This document shows, one piece after another, positions 27,832 to 36,402 of a DNA stretch of 64,000 nt (positions are counted from its first letter, which is position 1; the number at the start of each line of letters is the position of its first letter). The notes beneath the pieces are model-generated. The model did no database searches, was not told the origin of the DNA, and saw only the letters and a list, made by a program, of their open reading frames with translations. The position numbers and the translations under genes were made by a program. Location: positions 23,099-87,098 of the forward strand of contig JAURWS010000008.1 of NCBI GenBank assembly GCA_030654835.1, in the 5' to 3' direction. The DNA is from Gammaproteobacteria bacterium (lineage in GTDB: Bacteria > Pseudomonadota > Gammaproteobacteria > Pseudomonadales > Pseudohongiellaceae).

Positions 27832-29606
27832 CGCAGGCGGCACGTTTTCTCGTCACCACCGCGCTGGAAGAGACCTGGGCTTTCGATCGACCTGTACTCT
27901 TCCTGGGCGAGTGGGCAAGGCTGCACCACCGCCGCGAGGCCTGGCGAGGAATAGACGCGGTCGTCGCTGCTCCGGTAGGAATGGATCTCGTGCAGCGAAG
28001 GCGCGACTTCGAGTCACTGCAGGCGTTGGCAGATCGGCTTTTGCAGGAACTCGCCGCCTCTCTCAATACCGAGCACCGCACGCGCCATAGCGAACGGTAC
28101 TGGCGCATCGTGCTGGGGCACTGGCTGCCGCGCTATCTCTCACTTGCTTTTAACCGATACCGCGCGGTGGAGTGCGCGCTCGCCGAGCACCACGTCGTTG
28201 GCACAGCGGTGCTCGAATTCAAAGATTACACGCTTGCCACGCGGGATTCGTTGAGCTTCCTATGGGCAAGCAACGACAAGGTGTGGAACCACGTTTTCTA
28301 TGCTCGGGCGCTACAGCATCTCGGTGAACCAGAGCCGGAGAGGCGCATGCCGGCCAGGCAGGCTTCCGGTTACGCCATGCCGGAAGCCACGGCGCGGCCC
28401 AAGTCTGACCTGCGCGGCCGGGTGGTGTCCTTCGCCCGCAATCTCTTGCCCGGACTTCGCCGGGAAACGGATGCCTTTATCCTGAATACGCATCTGTCCC
28501 GCTTTAACGAGGCCTTGTTGCAGTTAAGTCTGATGCAGGTGCCGCAACTATGGAGTAGCCCGCAGCCCGTCGATGCTGTCGTCGATGCCGGGCGGCGTGA
28601 GCACCTGATTGACGTTTCAGGTACCGACGGTTTCGAGCGCTTTGCTAGGGCCCTTCTTTGCGAAGTGCTGCCGACTTGCTATCTGGAGGGCTACCCTGCG
28701 CTGCATGCCGCCGTCGAGGACTTGCCTTGGCCGGCCCGGCCCAAATTCATCTACACCGCTAGCAGCTTCGATGTCGACGAGGGCTTCAAACTGTGGACAG
28801 CGTCGAAAGTCACGCAAGGCACGCCCTACTTTGCTGGGCAGCACGGCGCGGGCTACGGCTCCCATTTGTATATGCAAACCAAGTACGTACCGGAATTAAC
28901 AGCCTCAGATGCCTTCCTGACTTGGGGCTGGACCGATGGCACGTTGCAGACGGTACCCGCTTTCATATTCAATGCCGCAGGCCTCAAGCCACGCCGTTCT
29001 ATCCGGGAGGGCGGCCTGTTGCTGGTGGAGGCGAGTATGCTCAATCAGATCACGCATTGGGATAATTACCATGAGTTCGGCCTCTACCAGGAGGAGCAGT
29101 TCCGTTTCGCTGCGGCGCTCCCCGAACACATCCGCCGGCAGCTTACGGTGCGCCTGCACGGCTCGCACCGTAAGTTCGAGTGGGCCGACGTGCAGCGCTG
29201 GCAGGACCGCGATCCGGAGATCGTGATCGACACGGGATCGGAGACTATAGGCCGGCAAATGGAACGAAGCCGCCTCATCGTCTACGCCTACGATTCCACC
29301 GGCATCCTCGAATGTCTAAGCCTGAACATTCCGGTACTCTGCTTTTGGCGCGACGGCTTGAACCATCTCTCGGAGGAATCGCAGATCCACTACCGTCGAC
29401 TGATCGACGTCGGCATTTTGGTGCAGGGGCCGGACGCAGTGGCAGAACGCGTGGCCGAGGTCTGGGATAATGTGGGGAAGTGGTGGGATAGCCCCGAGGT
29501 CCAAGAGGCGAGGGCGGCGTTCTGCGACCAATTCGCCAGGTCGTCTCCGCATCCGGTGCGGGACTTGAAAACATTACTCGAGACCCTTTCAAGGCGCGCC
29601 AAATAA
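27828..29606 (+). CDS. LIC12162-family putative transferase
   Basis: This is a 592-residue protein starting ARFLVTTALEETWAFDRPVLFLGEW, the signature opening of the LIC12162 family of putative glycan transferases, often found in nonulosonate-containing surface loci. Later segments include TPYFAGQHGAGYGSHLYMQ (a QHGxxYG nucleotide-binding-like motif), FLTWGW, VRLHGSHRKFEW and STGILECLSLNIPVLCFW, resembling the C-terminal half of GT-B capsule transferases. There is no signal peptide. The biochemical activity of the family is not established to my knowledge. It is a candidate for adding a nonulosonic acid or finishing the chain end. Confidence 0.72.
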   Translation: MTQAARFLVTTALEETWAFDRPVLFLGEWARLHHRREAWRGIDAVVAAPVGMDLVQRRRDFESLQALADRLLQELAASLNTEHRTRHSERYWRIVLGHWLPRYLSLAFNRYRAVECALAEHHVVGTAVLEFKDYTLATRDSLSFLWASNDKVWNHVFYARALQHLGEPEPERRMPARQASGYAMPEATARPKSDLRGRVVSFARNLLPGLRRETDAFILNTHLSRFNEALLQLSLMQVPQLWSSPQPVDAVVDAGRREHLIDVSGTDGFERFARALLCEVLPTCYLEGYPALHAAVEDLPWPARPKFIYTASSFDVDEGFKLWTASKVTQGTPYFAGQHGAGYGSHLYMQTKYVPELTASDAFLTWGWTDGTLQTVPAFIFNAAGLKPRRSIREGGLLLVEASMLNQITHWDNYHEFGLYQEEQFRFAAALPEHIRRQLTVRLHGSHRKFEWADVQRWQDRDPEIVIDTGSETIGRQMERSRLIVYAYDSTGILECLSLNIPVLCFWRDGLNHLSEESQIHYRRLIDVGILVQGPDAVAERVAEVWDNVGKWWDSPEVQEARAAFCDQFARSSPHPVRDLKTLLETLSRRAK

Positions 29607-29607
29607 A

Positions 29608-30423
29608 ATGACGAAAGGAATTAACGGACAAGAGGCAGTTGCTCCGGTTGCCGACGAAATCGGTAACATCTACAGCGACGGAACTTATCTGCGGAACAAT
29701 CCGACGCTGCACGGGGAAGACGGCGAGTACAAGTTTGTCTATATCAGCCGCCTTCTGGCCCGATGCTCGTTTGTTGGGCCGTCGGTGCGAATCCTTGACA
29801 TCGGCGGCGGTGGCGGCGGCATCGCCCTGCTCGTGTGCCAGCAACTCGCGCAGCAGGGGCTCGAGGTCGAATGTCATGCTTTCGACCTCTCGCCAGAAAT
29901 GCTGAGGCAGCAGCGCGCAAACAATCCCTACACCACGCTCGCTACATCTGACTTCGCGCTTATTCGCGAGCAGCGTTATGACCTTGCACTGCTCATTGAT
30001 GTGATCGAACACATTTCCGACAACGGACCGGTGGCCGACGACGTCGACCGCATTGCTCGGCATGTCATTTACAACATTCCCATTGAACGCAACCTTTTCG
30101 ACTGGCTGCGGAACCTGTACATGAAGCGCCGCTACTACGCCTTGCAGACTGAGTCACTGGGGCATGTGCATTTTTACTCCTACGGTGGAGCTAAGCGCTT
30201 CGTGCGAACTCATCATCGACCGGTCGACTGGATTTCCCCCGACTACCCCGGCCACCTGCTTGAATCCAGTTTTCCCGACTATGTGCTGCAGCGCAAGAAT
30301 CGGCTGCGCGGACTCGAACTGTCTATTTCACGCTTGATCTACAGGCACCTGAAGCCGCTTGCGCCTTGGCTGATTCAGGGGTCGCTCTTCATACTCGCTG
30401 ATTCCAAGGCCCGACCGCGATGA
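29608..30423 (+). CDS. Class I SAM-dependent methyltransferase (cluster copy 1)
   Basis: This 271-residue protein has the SAM-binding motif I VRILDIGGGGGGIALLV at about 64-80, the acidic turn CHAFDLSPEML, and LALLIDVIEHISDNG as motifs III-IV of class I methyltransferases. The glycine run GGGGGG is unusually long but fits the loop. The C-terminal third has YYALQTESLGHVHFYSYGG, typical of sugar or lipid-head methyltransferases. It starts two bases after the upstream stop and ends in an ATGA overlap with a second methyltransferase of different sequence. A terminal O-methyl cap or methylation of a sugar in the repeat unit is possible. The acceptor is unknown. Confidence 0.8.
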   Translation: MTKGINGQEAVAPVADEIGNIYSDGTYLRNNPTLHGEDGEYKFVYISRLLARCSFVGPSVRILDIGGGGGGIALLVCQQLAQQGLEVECHAFDLSPEMLRQQRANNPYTTLATSDFALIREQRYDLALLIDVIEHISDNGPVADDVDRIARHVIYNIPIERNLFDWLRNLYMKRRYYALQTESLGHVHFYSYGGAKRFVRTHHRPVDWISPDYPGHLLESSFPDYVLQRKNRLRGLELSISRLIYRHLKPLAPWLIQGSLFILADSKARPR

Positions 30424-31301
30424 GTCGCCTGACTGACAAGGATTACTGGGAAGACCTGTATCAGGCCGCGCCTGCCACTGCGGTGGAAGCAGGGCCGCAG
30501 CCCGAGCGGAAACGCCTGCTGAAGCGGCTGTTCGGTTCGCGGCTGATGGACTGGCTATCGGCCTATGACGATTACTTGTTATGGCAGGGAGTGCTTCCCC
30601 GCTTGCTGCCACAGGGAGCCGCCGGGCTTTCTGTGGTCGAGATCGGCAGCGCACCCGGCGACTTCCTCGTCCGCTTCGCCAAAACGCTGGGTGCAGAGCC
30701 GTACGGTGTCGAATACACGAGTCACGGGGCAGAGAGGAATCGACAAGTATTCGCTGCCGCCGGCTACAGCGGCGACAACGTTATCGAGGCCGATTTCTTT
30801 TCCGATTCTTTCCTGGTAGCGAACGCGGAGCGTTTTGACATCGTTGTATCGCGCGGCTTCATCGAACATTTCGTCGACGCACGCGCCGTCGTCGAGCGCC
30901 ATGTTGCACTGCTCAAGGATGGCGGATTGCTGTTGATCCTGATTCCCAATCTGCGCGGAATCTACGCGCCGTGGACGCAGCGCTTCAATCCCGATCAATT
31001 GCCGCTGCACAACCTTGAGCTGATGAAAGCTGAAAACTTTCGCGACGCCTGCGTAGTGCCGGGTTTAGAGGTGCTGCGCTGTGGCCACTTCGGAACTTTC
31101 AGCTTCTGGATGTTCACCGCGCCTCATCAAGCACGGCTGGCCAACCGGTTCATTCGCATGTTACACATCGTACAGCGCGGTCTCAATCTGCTGCTTCGCT
31201 TGGCCTTCGGCCGCAAGGGTTGCGAGTCAGCGCTTTTTAGTCCCAACCTCATCTTCGTCGCCCGCAAGCTGACGTCGAAGTCCGCAGACGTCCGCCTATG
31301 A
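30420..31301 (+). CDS. Class I SAM-dependent methyltransferase (cluster copy 2)
   Basis: This is a 293-residue protein. Motif I is VVEIGSAPGDFLVRFAK (about 75-91), followed by YGVEYTSHGAERN and VVSRGFIEHFVDARAVVERH, a layout seen in Methyltransf_11/23-type sugar methyltransferases. It differs clearly from the methyltransferase immediately upstream, so the pair probably modifies two positions or two sugars. It ends in an ATGA overlap with the acyltransferase gene. No membrane segments are apparent apart from a mildly hydrophobic RMLHIVQRGLNLLLRLAFG near the C-terminus that may rest on the membrane. Confidence 0.8.
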   Translation: MSRLTDKDYWEDLYQAAPATAVEAGPQPERKRLLKRLFGSRLMDWLSAYDDYLLWQGVLPRLLPQGAAGLSVVEIGSAPGDFLVRFAKTLGAEPYGVEYTSHGAERNRQVFAAAGYSGDNVIEADFFSDSFLVANAERFDIVVSRGFIEHFVDARAVVERHVALLKDGGLLLILIPNLRGIYAPWTQRFNPDQLPLHNLELMKAENFRDACVVPGLEVLRCGHFGTFSFWMFTAPHQARLANRFIRMLHIVQRGLNLLLRLAFGRKGCESALFSPNLIFVARKLTSKSADVRL

Positions 31302-31888
31302 GCTTGGTCTCCGCCTTCATTCAGAGAGTTCTCAACCGCGTAGAAAATGCAGCCTCCCGCGCACAGCTCAGACGCCTGAGATCAGCGGGGAGTGGCATCG
31401 TTCTTGGGCGTGGCGTCAAAATCGAGCACCCGGAGTGTGTGTCGCTGGGCGACAGGGTTCATCTCAACGATCATTGCTGGCTCAGTGTGCTTACTGAAAA
31501 TCGCGAAACCGGCAATCCGACTATCACGCTACGGCCCGAATTACGCATCGGCGATGGTTGCTACATTGGCCGCTTCGGTACGCTGGCCTGCATCAACCGG
31601 GTCACGATTGGCCGCGATGTGATGATTTCGGATCGTGTGTTCATCGGCGACGCTACGCATGGCTTCGCACGCACCGATCTGCCGATCCGTGATCAGTACC
31701 TGACTTCTAAGGGCTCGGTCGAGATTGGTGACGGTACCTGGATAGGAATCGGAGTCTCGATCATGGCCAACGTAAAGATCGGTCGTAACTGCGTGATCGG
31801 GGCAGGCTCGGTGGTGGTGAGCGACATCCCTGACTTCTGCATCGCCGTCGGCGCCCCGGCGAAAATTGTGCGTCGGATCAATGGCTGA
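31298..31888 (+). CDS. Left-handed beta-helix (hexapeptide) acyltransferase
   Basis: This is a 196-residue LbH acyltransferase. Hexapeptide turns run from about residue 30 (IVLGRGVKIEHPECVSLGD) through IGDGCYIGRFGTLACIN, VTIGRDVMISDRVFIGD, the active-site-like ATHGF, and IGDGTWIGIGVSIMANVKIG to VVVSDIPDFCIAVGAPAKIV, the standard ending of WbbJ/Maa-type enzymes. Such enzymes O- or N-acetylate sugars with acetyl-CoA. It might serve as the LegH-type N-acetyltransferase otherwise missing from the LegB block, but its distance and methyltransferase neighbours favour O-acetylation of a finished sugar. It overlaps the next gene by 8 bases. Confidence 0.85.
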   Translation: MSLVSAFIQRVLNRVENAASRAQLRRLRSAGSGIVLGRGVKIEHPECVSLGDRVHLNDHCWLSVLTENRETGNPTITLRPELRIGDGCYIGRFGTLACINRVTIGRDVMISDRVFIGDATHGFARTDLPIRDQYLTSKGSVEIGDGTWIGIGVSIMANVKIGRNCVIGAGSVVVSDIPDFCIAVGAPAKIVRRING

Positions 31889-33074
31889 CCAATCGGGTGT
31901 AATCTTCATCGAGAACTATATCGCTGGCGGTGGCGATCAGATTGCACGCGCGCTGATCGATAACCTGCCGTTCAAGCGTCTGAGCGTCCTCGTCAATCGC
32001 GGCAACGACACAAGAATCCTGCTCGCCGGCACGCTGCCCCCGCACGTGCGGGTCGAACGCTACGGACTCGTGACCGTCGCCGAACTCAGTCGTTGGGCGA
32101 ATGCAGTGACCAATCCGCTACTGCGCGCGCTGGCGCGCGGCGCCAGCTTTGCGCTACGCTATCCGTTGGTGCTCTTTTCCATACCGTATTTTCGCGCGCG
32201 CCTGAAACGTATTGGCGCTGACGTTTTTGTCGCCAACAACGGCGGCTATCCCGGCGGCATCTACTGCCGCACTGCAACGGTGGCCGCATCGCTGCTCTCC
32301 GGTCTGCGCGTCTTCCACGTCGTGCACGGCATGGCTGAGCCGGCACGTGGAGCGAGTCGGCCCTTCGAGTGGTGTCTCGACTGGCTGATTGACCGCCGTT
32401 CGCGCTTGCTCACGGTGTCGCGCGCCTGCGCTGAACGCCTTGCTGCGGTGCGCAGTATGCGCCAGCGCAGCGGGGTCATCTACAACGGCATCGCCGATCT
32501 ACCGCCCTCGCGCGCGACGGAATCCGCGATGCTGCGCGTGCTCCATGTCGGCTACTTCGACTGGAACAAGAACCAGCGCTTGCTCATCGAAGCGCTCGCC
32601 GAGCTCGGTGGCCGGGGCGTAGGCGGCATCGAAGTGCAGTTTGTCGGTGCCGACGTCGGCGACGGCTGCATGGCGCACTGCCGCGCCTTGGCGACCGCGT
32701 TGGGTGTCGCCGGTCAGGTGCGGTTTTCGGGTTTCATCAACGCCATCGAGGCCTGTTATGCTGAGGCCGATGTGTTGGTCTTGTGCTCGCATAGCGAAGG
32801 TTTTCCGATGTCGATCATCGAGGCGATGCGTGCCGGCAAACCCGTCGTCGCGACCGATGTCGGCGGCATCGCCGAGCAGATCGAGGATGGCGTCAGTGGT
32901 TTCCTGGTGCCGGTGGACGCCGCTGCTGCGCTCGCCGACAGGCTGGAGCAGTTGAAGCAGGATCCGGCGCTGCGGGCGCGCTTGGGGTGCGCGGCTCGAA
33001 CTCGCTTCGAGGCCGCCTTTACGACTTCGACGATGATCGCCGAATACGTGAAAGCATTTGAGTTGAGCGCATGA
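31881..33074 (+). CDS. GT4-family glycosyltransferase (cluster copy 1)
   Basis: This 397-residue GT-B enzyme opens VIFIENYIAGGGDQIARALI. Its C-terminal domain has LHVGYFDWNKNQRLLIEAL, VLCSHSEGFPMSIIEAMRAGKPVVATDVGG (the E-x7-E motif region) and EDGVSGFLV. Retaining GT4 enzymes of this type add single sugars to the lipid-linked intermediate at the cytoplasmic face. ATG 31881 is preferred over upstream in-frame GTG codons from 31866 because it begins at the conserved core. The donor is unknown. An 88-base gap, the largest in the 24-33 kb stretch, separates it from the CDP-sugar genes. Confidence 0.88.
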   Translation: MADQSGVIFIENYIAGGGDQIARALIDNLPFKRLSVLVNRGNDTRILLAGTLPPHVRVERYGLVTVAELSRWANAVTNPLLRALARGASFALRYPLVLFSIPYFRARLKRIGADVFVANNGGYPGGIYCRTATVAASLLSGLRVFHVVHGMAEPARGASRPFEWCLDWLIDRRSRLLTVSRACAERLAAVRSMRQRSGVIYNGIADLPPSRATESAMLRVLHVGYFDWNKNQRLLIEALAELGGRGVGGIEVQFVGADVGDGCMAHCRALATALGVAGQVRFSGFINAIEACYAEADVLVLCSHSEGFPMSIIEAMRAGKPVVATDVGGIAEQIEDGVSGFLVPVDAAAALADRLEQLKQDPALRARLGCAARTRFEAAFTTSTMIAEYVKAFELSA

Positions 33075-33162
33075 GAATGCTTGGCTGTCAAGGCATCTGC
33101 CGATCGATCTGCTACGAACGGCGGATTGAACAATCGAGTCAACAGAAAATACGAGGTACCAG

Positions 33163-33939
33163 ATGCGAGTAGTCATTCTCTGTGGCGGTTACGGGACGCG
33201 TATACGCGATGTAACCGAAAACATTCCGAAACCGATGATCCCGATCGGTCGCTTCCCGATTCTCTGGCACATCATGAAGTACTACGCCAGCTACGGGCAT
33301 CGCGACTTCGTCCTGTGCCTCGGCTACAAGAGCCACGTGATCAAGGATTTTTTCCTGAACTACGAGGCGCACACGAAGGATTTCACGATCGATCTTGGAC
33401 GAAAAGGCGAAATCACTTTCCATACTGATCACGATGAATCGGACTGGAAGGTTACACTCGCCGAAACCGGCATGGAAGCGATGACGGGCGCGCGAGTCAA
33501 GCGCATCCAGAAGTATGTTGGCGATGAGGACTTCATGCTGACCTACGGCGATGGCGTCGGCAACATTGATCTCGATGCACTGCTCAAATATCATCACGGA
33601 CATGGTCGCGCGCTGACCGTGACCGGAGTGCGTCCGCCCGGTCGCTTCGGCGAACTGGTGCACGCCGAAGGTGTCATTACCGAATTCAACGAGAAGCCGC
33701 AAGCGGCCGGCGGGCGAATCTCGGGTGGCTTTTTCGTCGCTACATCCAAAGTGTTCGATTATCTGGAAGACGACGACAGCCTGGTCTTCGAGCGGCAGCC
33801 CATGCGCGGCCTCGTCGCCGACCGGCAACTGATGGTTTTCGAACATGACAATTTCTGGCAGCCGATGGACACCAGCCGCGAATACCAGCTGCTGAATTCA
33901 CTTTACGATCAGGGGAGGGCACCTTGGGTTCGCTGGTAA
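33163..33939 (+). CDS. rfbF: Glucose-1-phosphate cytidylyltransferase
   Basis: This is a 258-residue nucleotidyltransferase. LCGGYGTRIRDVTENIPKPM at residue 5 onward, GRFPILWHIMKYY, LCLGYKSHVIKDFF, TYGDGVGNIDLDAL, GRISGGFFVA and QPMDTSREYQLLN are hallmarks of RfbF/DdhA, which makes CDP-glucose from CTP and glucose 1-phosphate. GAGG lies six bases before ATG 33163. It opens a four-gene CDP-sugar cassette, and the 88 bases upstream (33075-33162) show no clear promoter. It overlaps the dehydratase start by 16 bases. Confidence 0.95.
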   Translation: MRVVILCGGYGTRIRDVTENIPKPMIPIGRFPILWHIMKYYASYGHRDFVLCLGYKSHVIKDFFLNYEAHTKDFTIDLGRKGEITFHTDHDESDWKVTLAETGMEAMTGARVKRIQKYVGDEDFMLTYGDGVGNIDLDALLKYHHGHGRALTVTGVRPPGRFGELVHAEGVITEFNEKPQAAGGRISGGFFVATSKVFDYLEDDDSLVFERQPMRGLVADRQLMVFEHDNFWQPMDTSREYQLLNSLYDQGRAPWVRW

Positions 33940-35009
33940 GAGATTCCTACCTCGAGGTTTTCCGCGGCAAACGCGTACTCGTCACCGGCCATACAGGGTT
34001 CAAGGGGTCGTGGCTGACACTCTTGCTTCGTTCGCTGGGGGCTGAAGTGATGGGCTACGCCTTGCCGCCCGAGTACGAGGATAGCCACTTCGTTCGCCTT
34101 GGGCTGGAGAAATCGATCCGTCACGTTAACTCGGACATTCGCGACGGCGATCGACTGCTCGCTGAAGTGGCTGCCTTTCAGCCTGAGATTGTTTTCCACC
34201 TTGCAGCCCAGGCACTGGTGCGCTCGTCGTACGTTGATCCCAAGACCACTTTTGACGTCAATGTCGGGGGCGGTGTTAATCTGCTTGAAGCAGTTCGCCG
34301 TTGCGAAACCGTTCGCGCGTTGGTGTTCATCACCTCCGACAAATGCTACGAGAACCTCGAGTGGATCTGGGGTTATCGAGAATCAGATGCGATGGGCGGC
34401 CACGATCCATACAGTGCGTCGAAAGGGGCTGTAGAACTTGTCTTTTCGTCCTATCTTCGCTCCTTCTTGGCGCAACGCCCAAACTTCGGTGCAGCCACCG
34501 CGCGCGCCGGCAACGTCATCGGTGGCGGCGACTGGGCGTCGAACCGAATTGTTCCCGATTGCATTCGTGCCATACAGTCCGGACAATCGATCACAATCCG
34601 GAGTCCGAGCGCCACGCGGCCTTGGCAGCATGTGCTCGAGCCGATTTCTGGCTATCTCAAGCTGGCTGCCAGCTTATACGAGCAGGGACACGCCTTCGAT
34701 GGTGCCTGGAACTTCGGTCCCCAGGTCGGCGATGTGCGGACTGTACTTGACGTTGCCAACGCGATCGCTGCGCAGTTCGAGGAGGGTCGAGTCATCATCG
34801 ATGAGCCGCTTAACATGCCGCACGAGGCCGGTTTACTGCAGCTCAACAGCGATAAGGCGCGGCAGCTTCTGAAGTGGGATACGCGTTGGGATTTTGACCA
34901 GACGATGGCAGTTACAGGCGGTTGGTACAAAGCGGTCCTCGTCGATGGAAGGCCAGCAGATACTGTTTCCCGCGAACAGATTTCTCAATACTACGGAGGT
35001 CAGCTGTGA
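33924..35009 (+). CDS. rfbG: CDP-glucose 4,6-dehydratase
   Basis: This is a 361-residue SDR. VLVTGHTGFKGSWLTLLL (with the lysine of the RfbG family), HLAAQALVRSSYVDP, the ITSDKCYEN catalytic loop, YSASKGAVE and RAGNVIGGGDWASNRIVPD are all typical of RfbG/DdhB, which converts CDP-glucose to CDP-4-keto-6-deoxyglucose. The start is TTG 33924, supported by GGGGAGG a few bases upstream inside the rfbF end. No ATG is available near the conserved start. It ends in a GTGA overlap with the cupin gene. Confidence 0.95.
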   Translation: MGSLVRDSYLEVFRGKRVLVTGHTGFKGSWLTLLLRSLGAEVMGYALPPEYEDSHFVRLGLEKSIRHVNSDIRDGDRLLAEVAAFQPEIVFHLAAQALVRSSYVDPKTTFDVNVGGGVNLLEAVRRCETVRALVFITSDKCYENLEWIWGYRESDAMGGHDPYSASKGAVELVFSSYLRSFLAQRPNFGAATARAGNVIGGGDWASNRIVPDCIRAIQSGQSITIRSPSATRPWQHVLEPISGYLKLAASLYEQGHAFDGAWNFGPQVGDVRTVLDVANAIAAQFEEGRVIIDEPLNMPHEAGLLQLNSDKARQLLKWDTRWDFDQTMAVTGGWYKAVLVDGRPADTVSREQISQYYGGQL

Positions 35010-35455
35010 TTGATGGCGTCATCGTTACACCGTTAAAACAGATCGTCGACGAACGCGGCAAAGTCATGCATATGCTGCGCTGCGACGCCGCTCATTTCTC
35101 ATCTTTCGGCGAAGTCTACTTTTCGTCGGTGAACCCGGGTGCGATCAAAGGTTGGCACATCCATCACCGGATGGTTCTCAATTACGCGGTGCCGCATGGC
35201 TTGATCAAATTCGTTTTGTACGATGATCGATCGGGCAGTAGGACGCAGGGGATGATTCAGGAGATTTTTCTCGGTCCCGAAAATTACTGTCTAGTCACCG
35301 TTCCGCCAATGGTCTGGAATGGATTCAAGGGCATCGGCACCGAGGCAGCCCTCGTGGTCAACTGCGCAAGCATTCCTCATGATCCCCACGAGATCCAGCG
35401 CAAGGATCCTTTCGATTCCTCGATCCCCTACGACTGGGCGATCAAGCATCGATGA
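35006..35455 (+). CDS. dTDP-4-dehydrorhamnose 3,5-epimerase-like cupin, CDP-sugar cassette
   Basis: This is a 149-residue cupin. MHMLRCDAAHFSSFGEVYFS, GAIKGWHIHHRMVLNYAVPHG, IKFVLYDDR and VPPMVWNGFKGIG follow the RfbC fold, with the catalytic-type histidines in KGWHIHH, but it is shorter than RmlC (about 180). The GTG start at 35006 has ACGGAGG before it and overlaps the rfbG stop. An upstream open frame lies inside rfbG. Between rfbG and an SDR it most likely epimerises CDP-4-keto-6-deoxyglucose at C3 and/or C5, giving a non-gluco 6-deoxyhexose. Confidence 0.82.
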   Translation: MIDGVIVTPLKQIVDERGKVMHMLRCDAAHFSSFGEVYFSSVNPGAIKGWHIHHRMVLNYAVPHGLIKFVLYDDRSGSRTQGMIQEIFLGPENYCLVTVPPMVWNGFKGIGTEAALVVNCASIPHDPHEIQRKDPFDSSIPYDWAIKHR

Positions 35456-36402
35456 GAACCAACATATTGCTGACAGGTGGCTTGGGCTACGTTGGGGGAC
35501 GGCTCGCGCTGGCACTCCGCGAGGCAGGGCATGTCGTAGTTTGCGGGACACGGCGCAGTGGATTGTCCGCTCCGTCGTGGTTTCCCGATATGCAAATGGC
35601 CCATCTCGACTGGGAATCGGTCGATTCCCTGAGCGAGTCCTGCCGTGACGTCGACGTGGTGATCCACCTCGCCGCGGCGAACGAGATCGAATCGGCTCGA
35701 GATCCAGTTGGCGCTTTGCAGATGAACGGGCTCGCCAGTCTGCGACTGCTCGAAGCGGCGAAGTTTGCCGGCGTCAGGCGCTTCATCTACTTCTCGACCG
35801 CGCATGTGTATTGCGCCCCGCTGAAGGGCCGGATCGACGAGACGACCTTGCCAAGGCCCGCCCACCCCTATGCGATCACGCACAAGGTCGCCGAGGATTT
35901 CGTGCTGGCGGCGCACGACCGCAAGGAGATAGAAGGCGTCGTCATCCGATTGTCCAACGGTTTTGGCGCCCCGGTGACGCCGGATGTTGATCGCTGGACC
36001 TTGTTGGTTAATGACCTTTGCCGCCAAGCCGTGACAACCGGGGAATTGCGCTTGAATAGTTCTGGTGCTCAGTTGCGCGACTTCATCACTTTGGGCGACG
36101 TCGGGCGGGCGGTCGACCACGTCCTGCGACTCCACGCGGCGGCGCTGGCCGATGGCCTGTTCAATCTAGGTGGCGGCGAGTCGGTGTCGATTCTCTCGAT
36201 GACCGAGCGCGTCGCGACGCGTTGGCGGCTGCTGACCGGTCGCGAAATCGCGATCTTGCGACCGCCCAGCGACGGCCTTGTGGTTTCGGCGCTCGACTAC
36301 CGCTGCGACAAGTTGGCTGCGACCGGTTTCGCGCTGACCTCGGAGGTCGATCGGGAAATTGACGAGACGCTGCGCCTGTGCCTGGCAGCCTTTGGAAAGT
36401 GA
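35452..36402 (+). CDS. NAD(P)-dependent SDR, probable CDP-4-keto-6-deoxyhexose reductase
   Basis: This is a 316-residue extended SDR. NILLTGGLGYVGGRLALALR at the N-terminus gives the nucleotide site, STAHVYC the serine region and YAITHK the Tyr/Lys pair. RLSNGFGAPVTPDVDRW is also seen. After dehydratase and epimerase genes a 4-keto reductase is the step needed to finish a CDP-6-deoxyhexose. The DdhC/DdhD pair that makes 3,6-dideoxyhexoses is absent, so the product should keep its 3-hydroxyl. It is coupled by ATGA upstream and GTGA downstream. Confidence 0.8.
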   Translation: MRTNILLTGGLGYVGGRLALALREAGHVVVCGTRRSGLSAPSWFPDMQMAHLDWESVDSLSESCRDVDVVIHLAAANEIESARDPVGALQMNGLASLRLLEAAKFAGVRRFIYFSTAHVYCAPLKGRIDETTLPRPAHPYAITHKVAEDFVLAAHDRKEIEGVVIRLSNGFGAPVTPDVDRWTLLVNDLCRQAVTTGELRLNSSGAQLRDFITLGDVGRAVDHVLRLHAAALADGLFNLGGGESVSILSMTERVATRWRLLTGREIAILRPPSDGLVVSALDYRCDKLAATGFALTSEVDREIDETLRLCLAAFGK

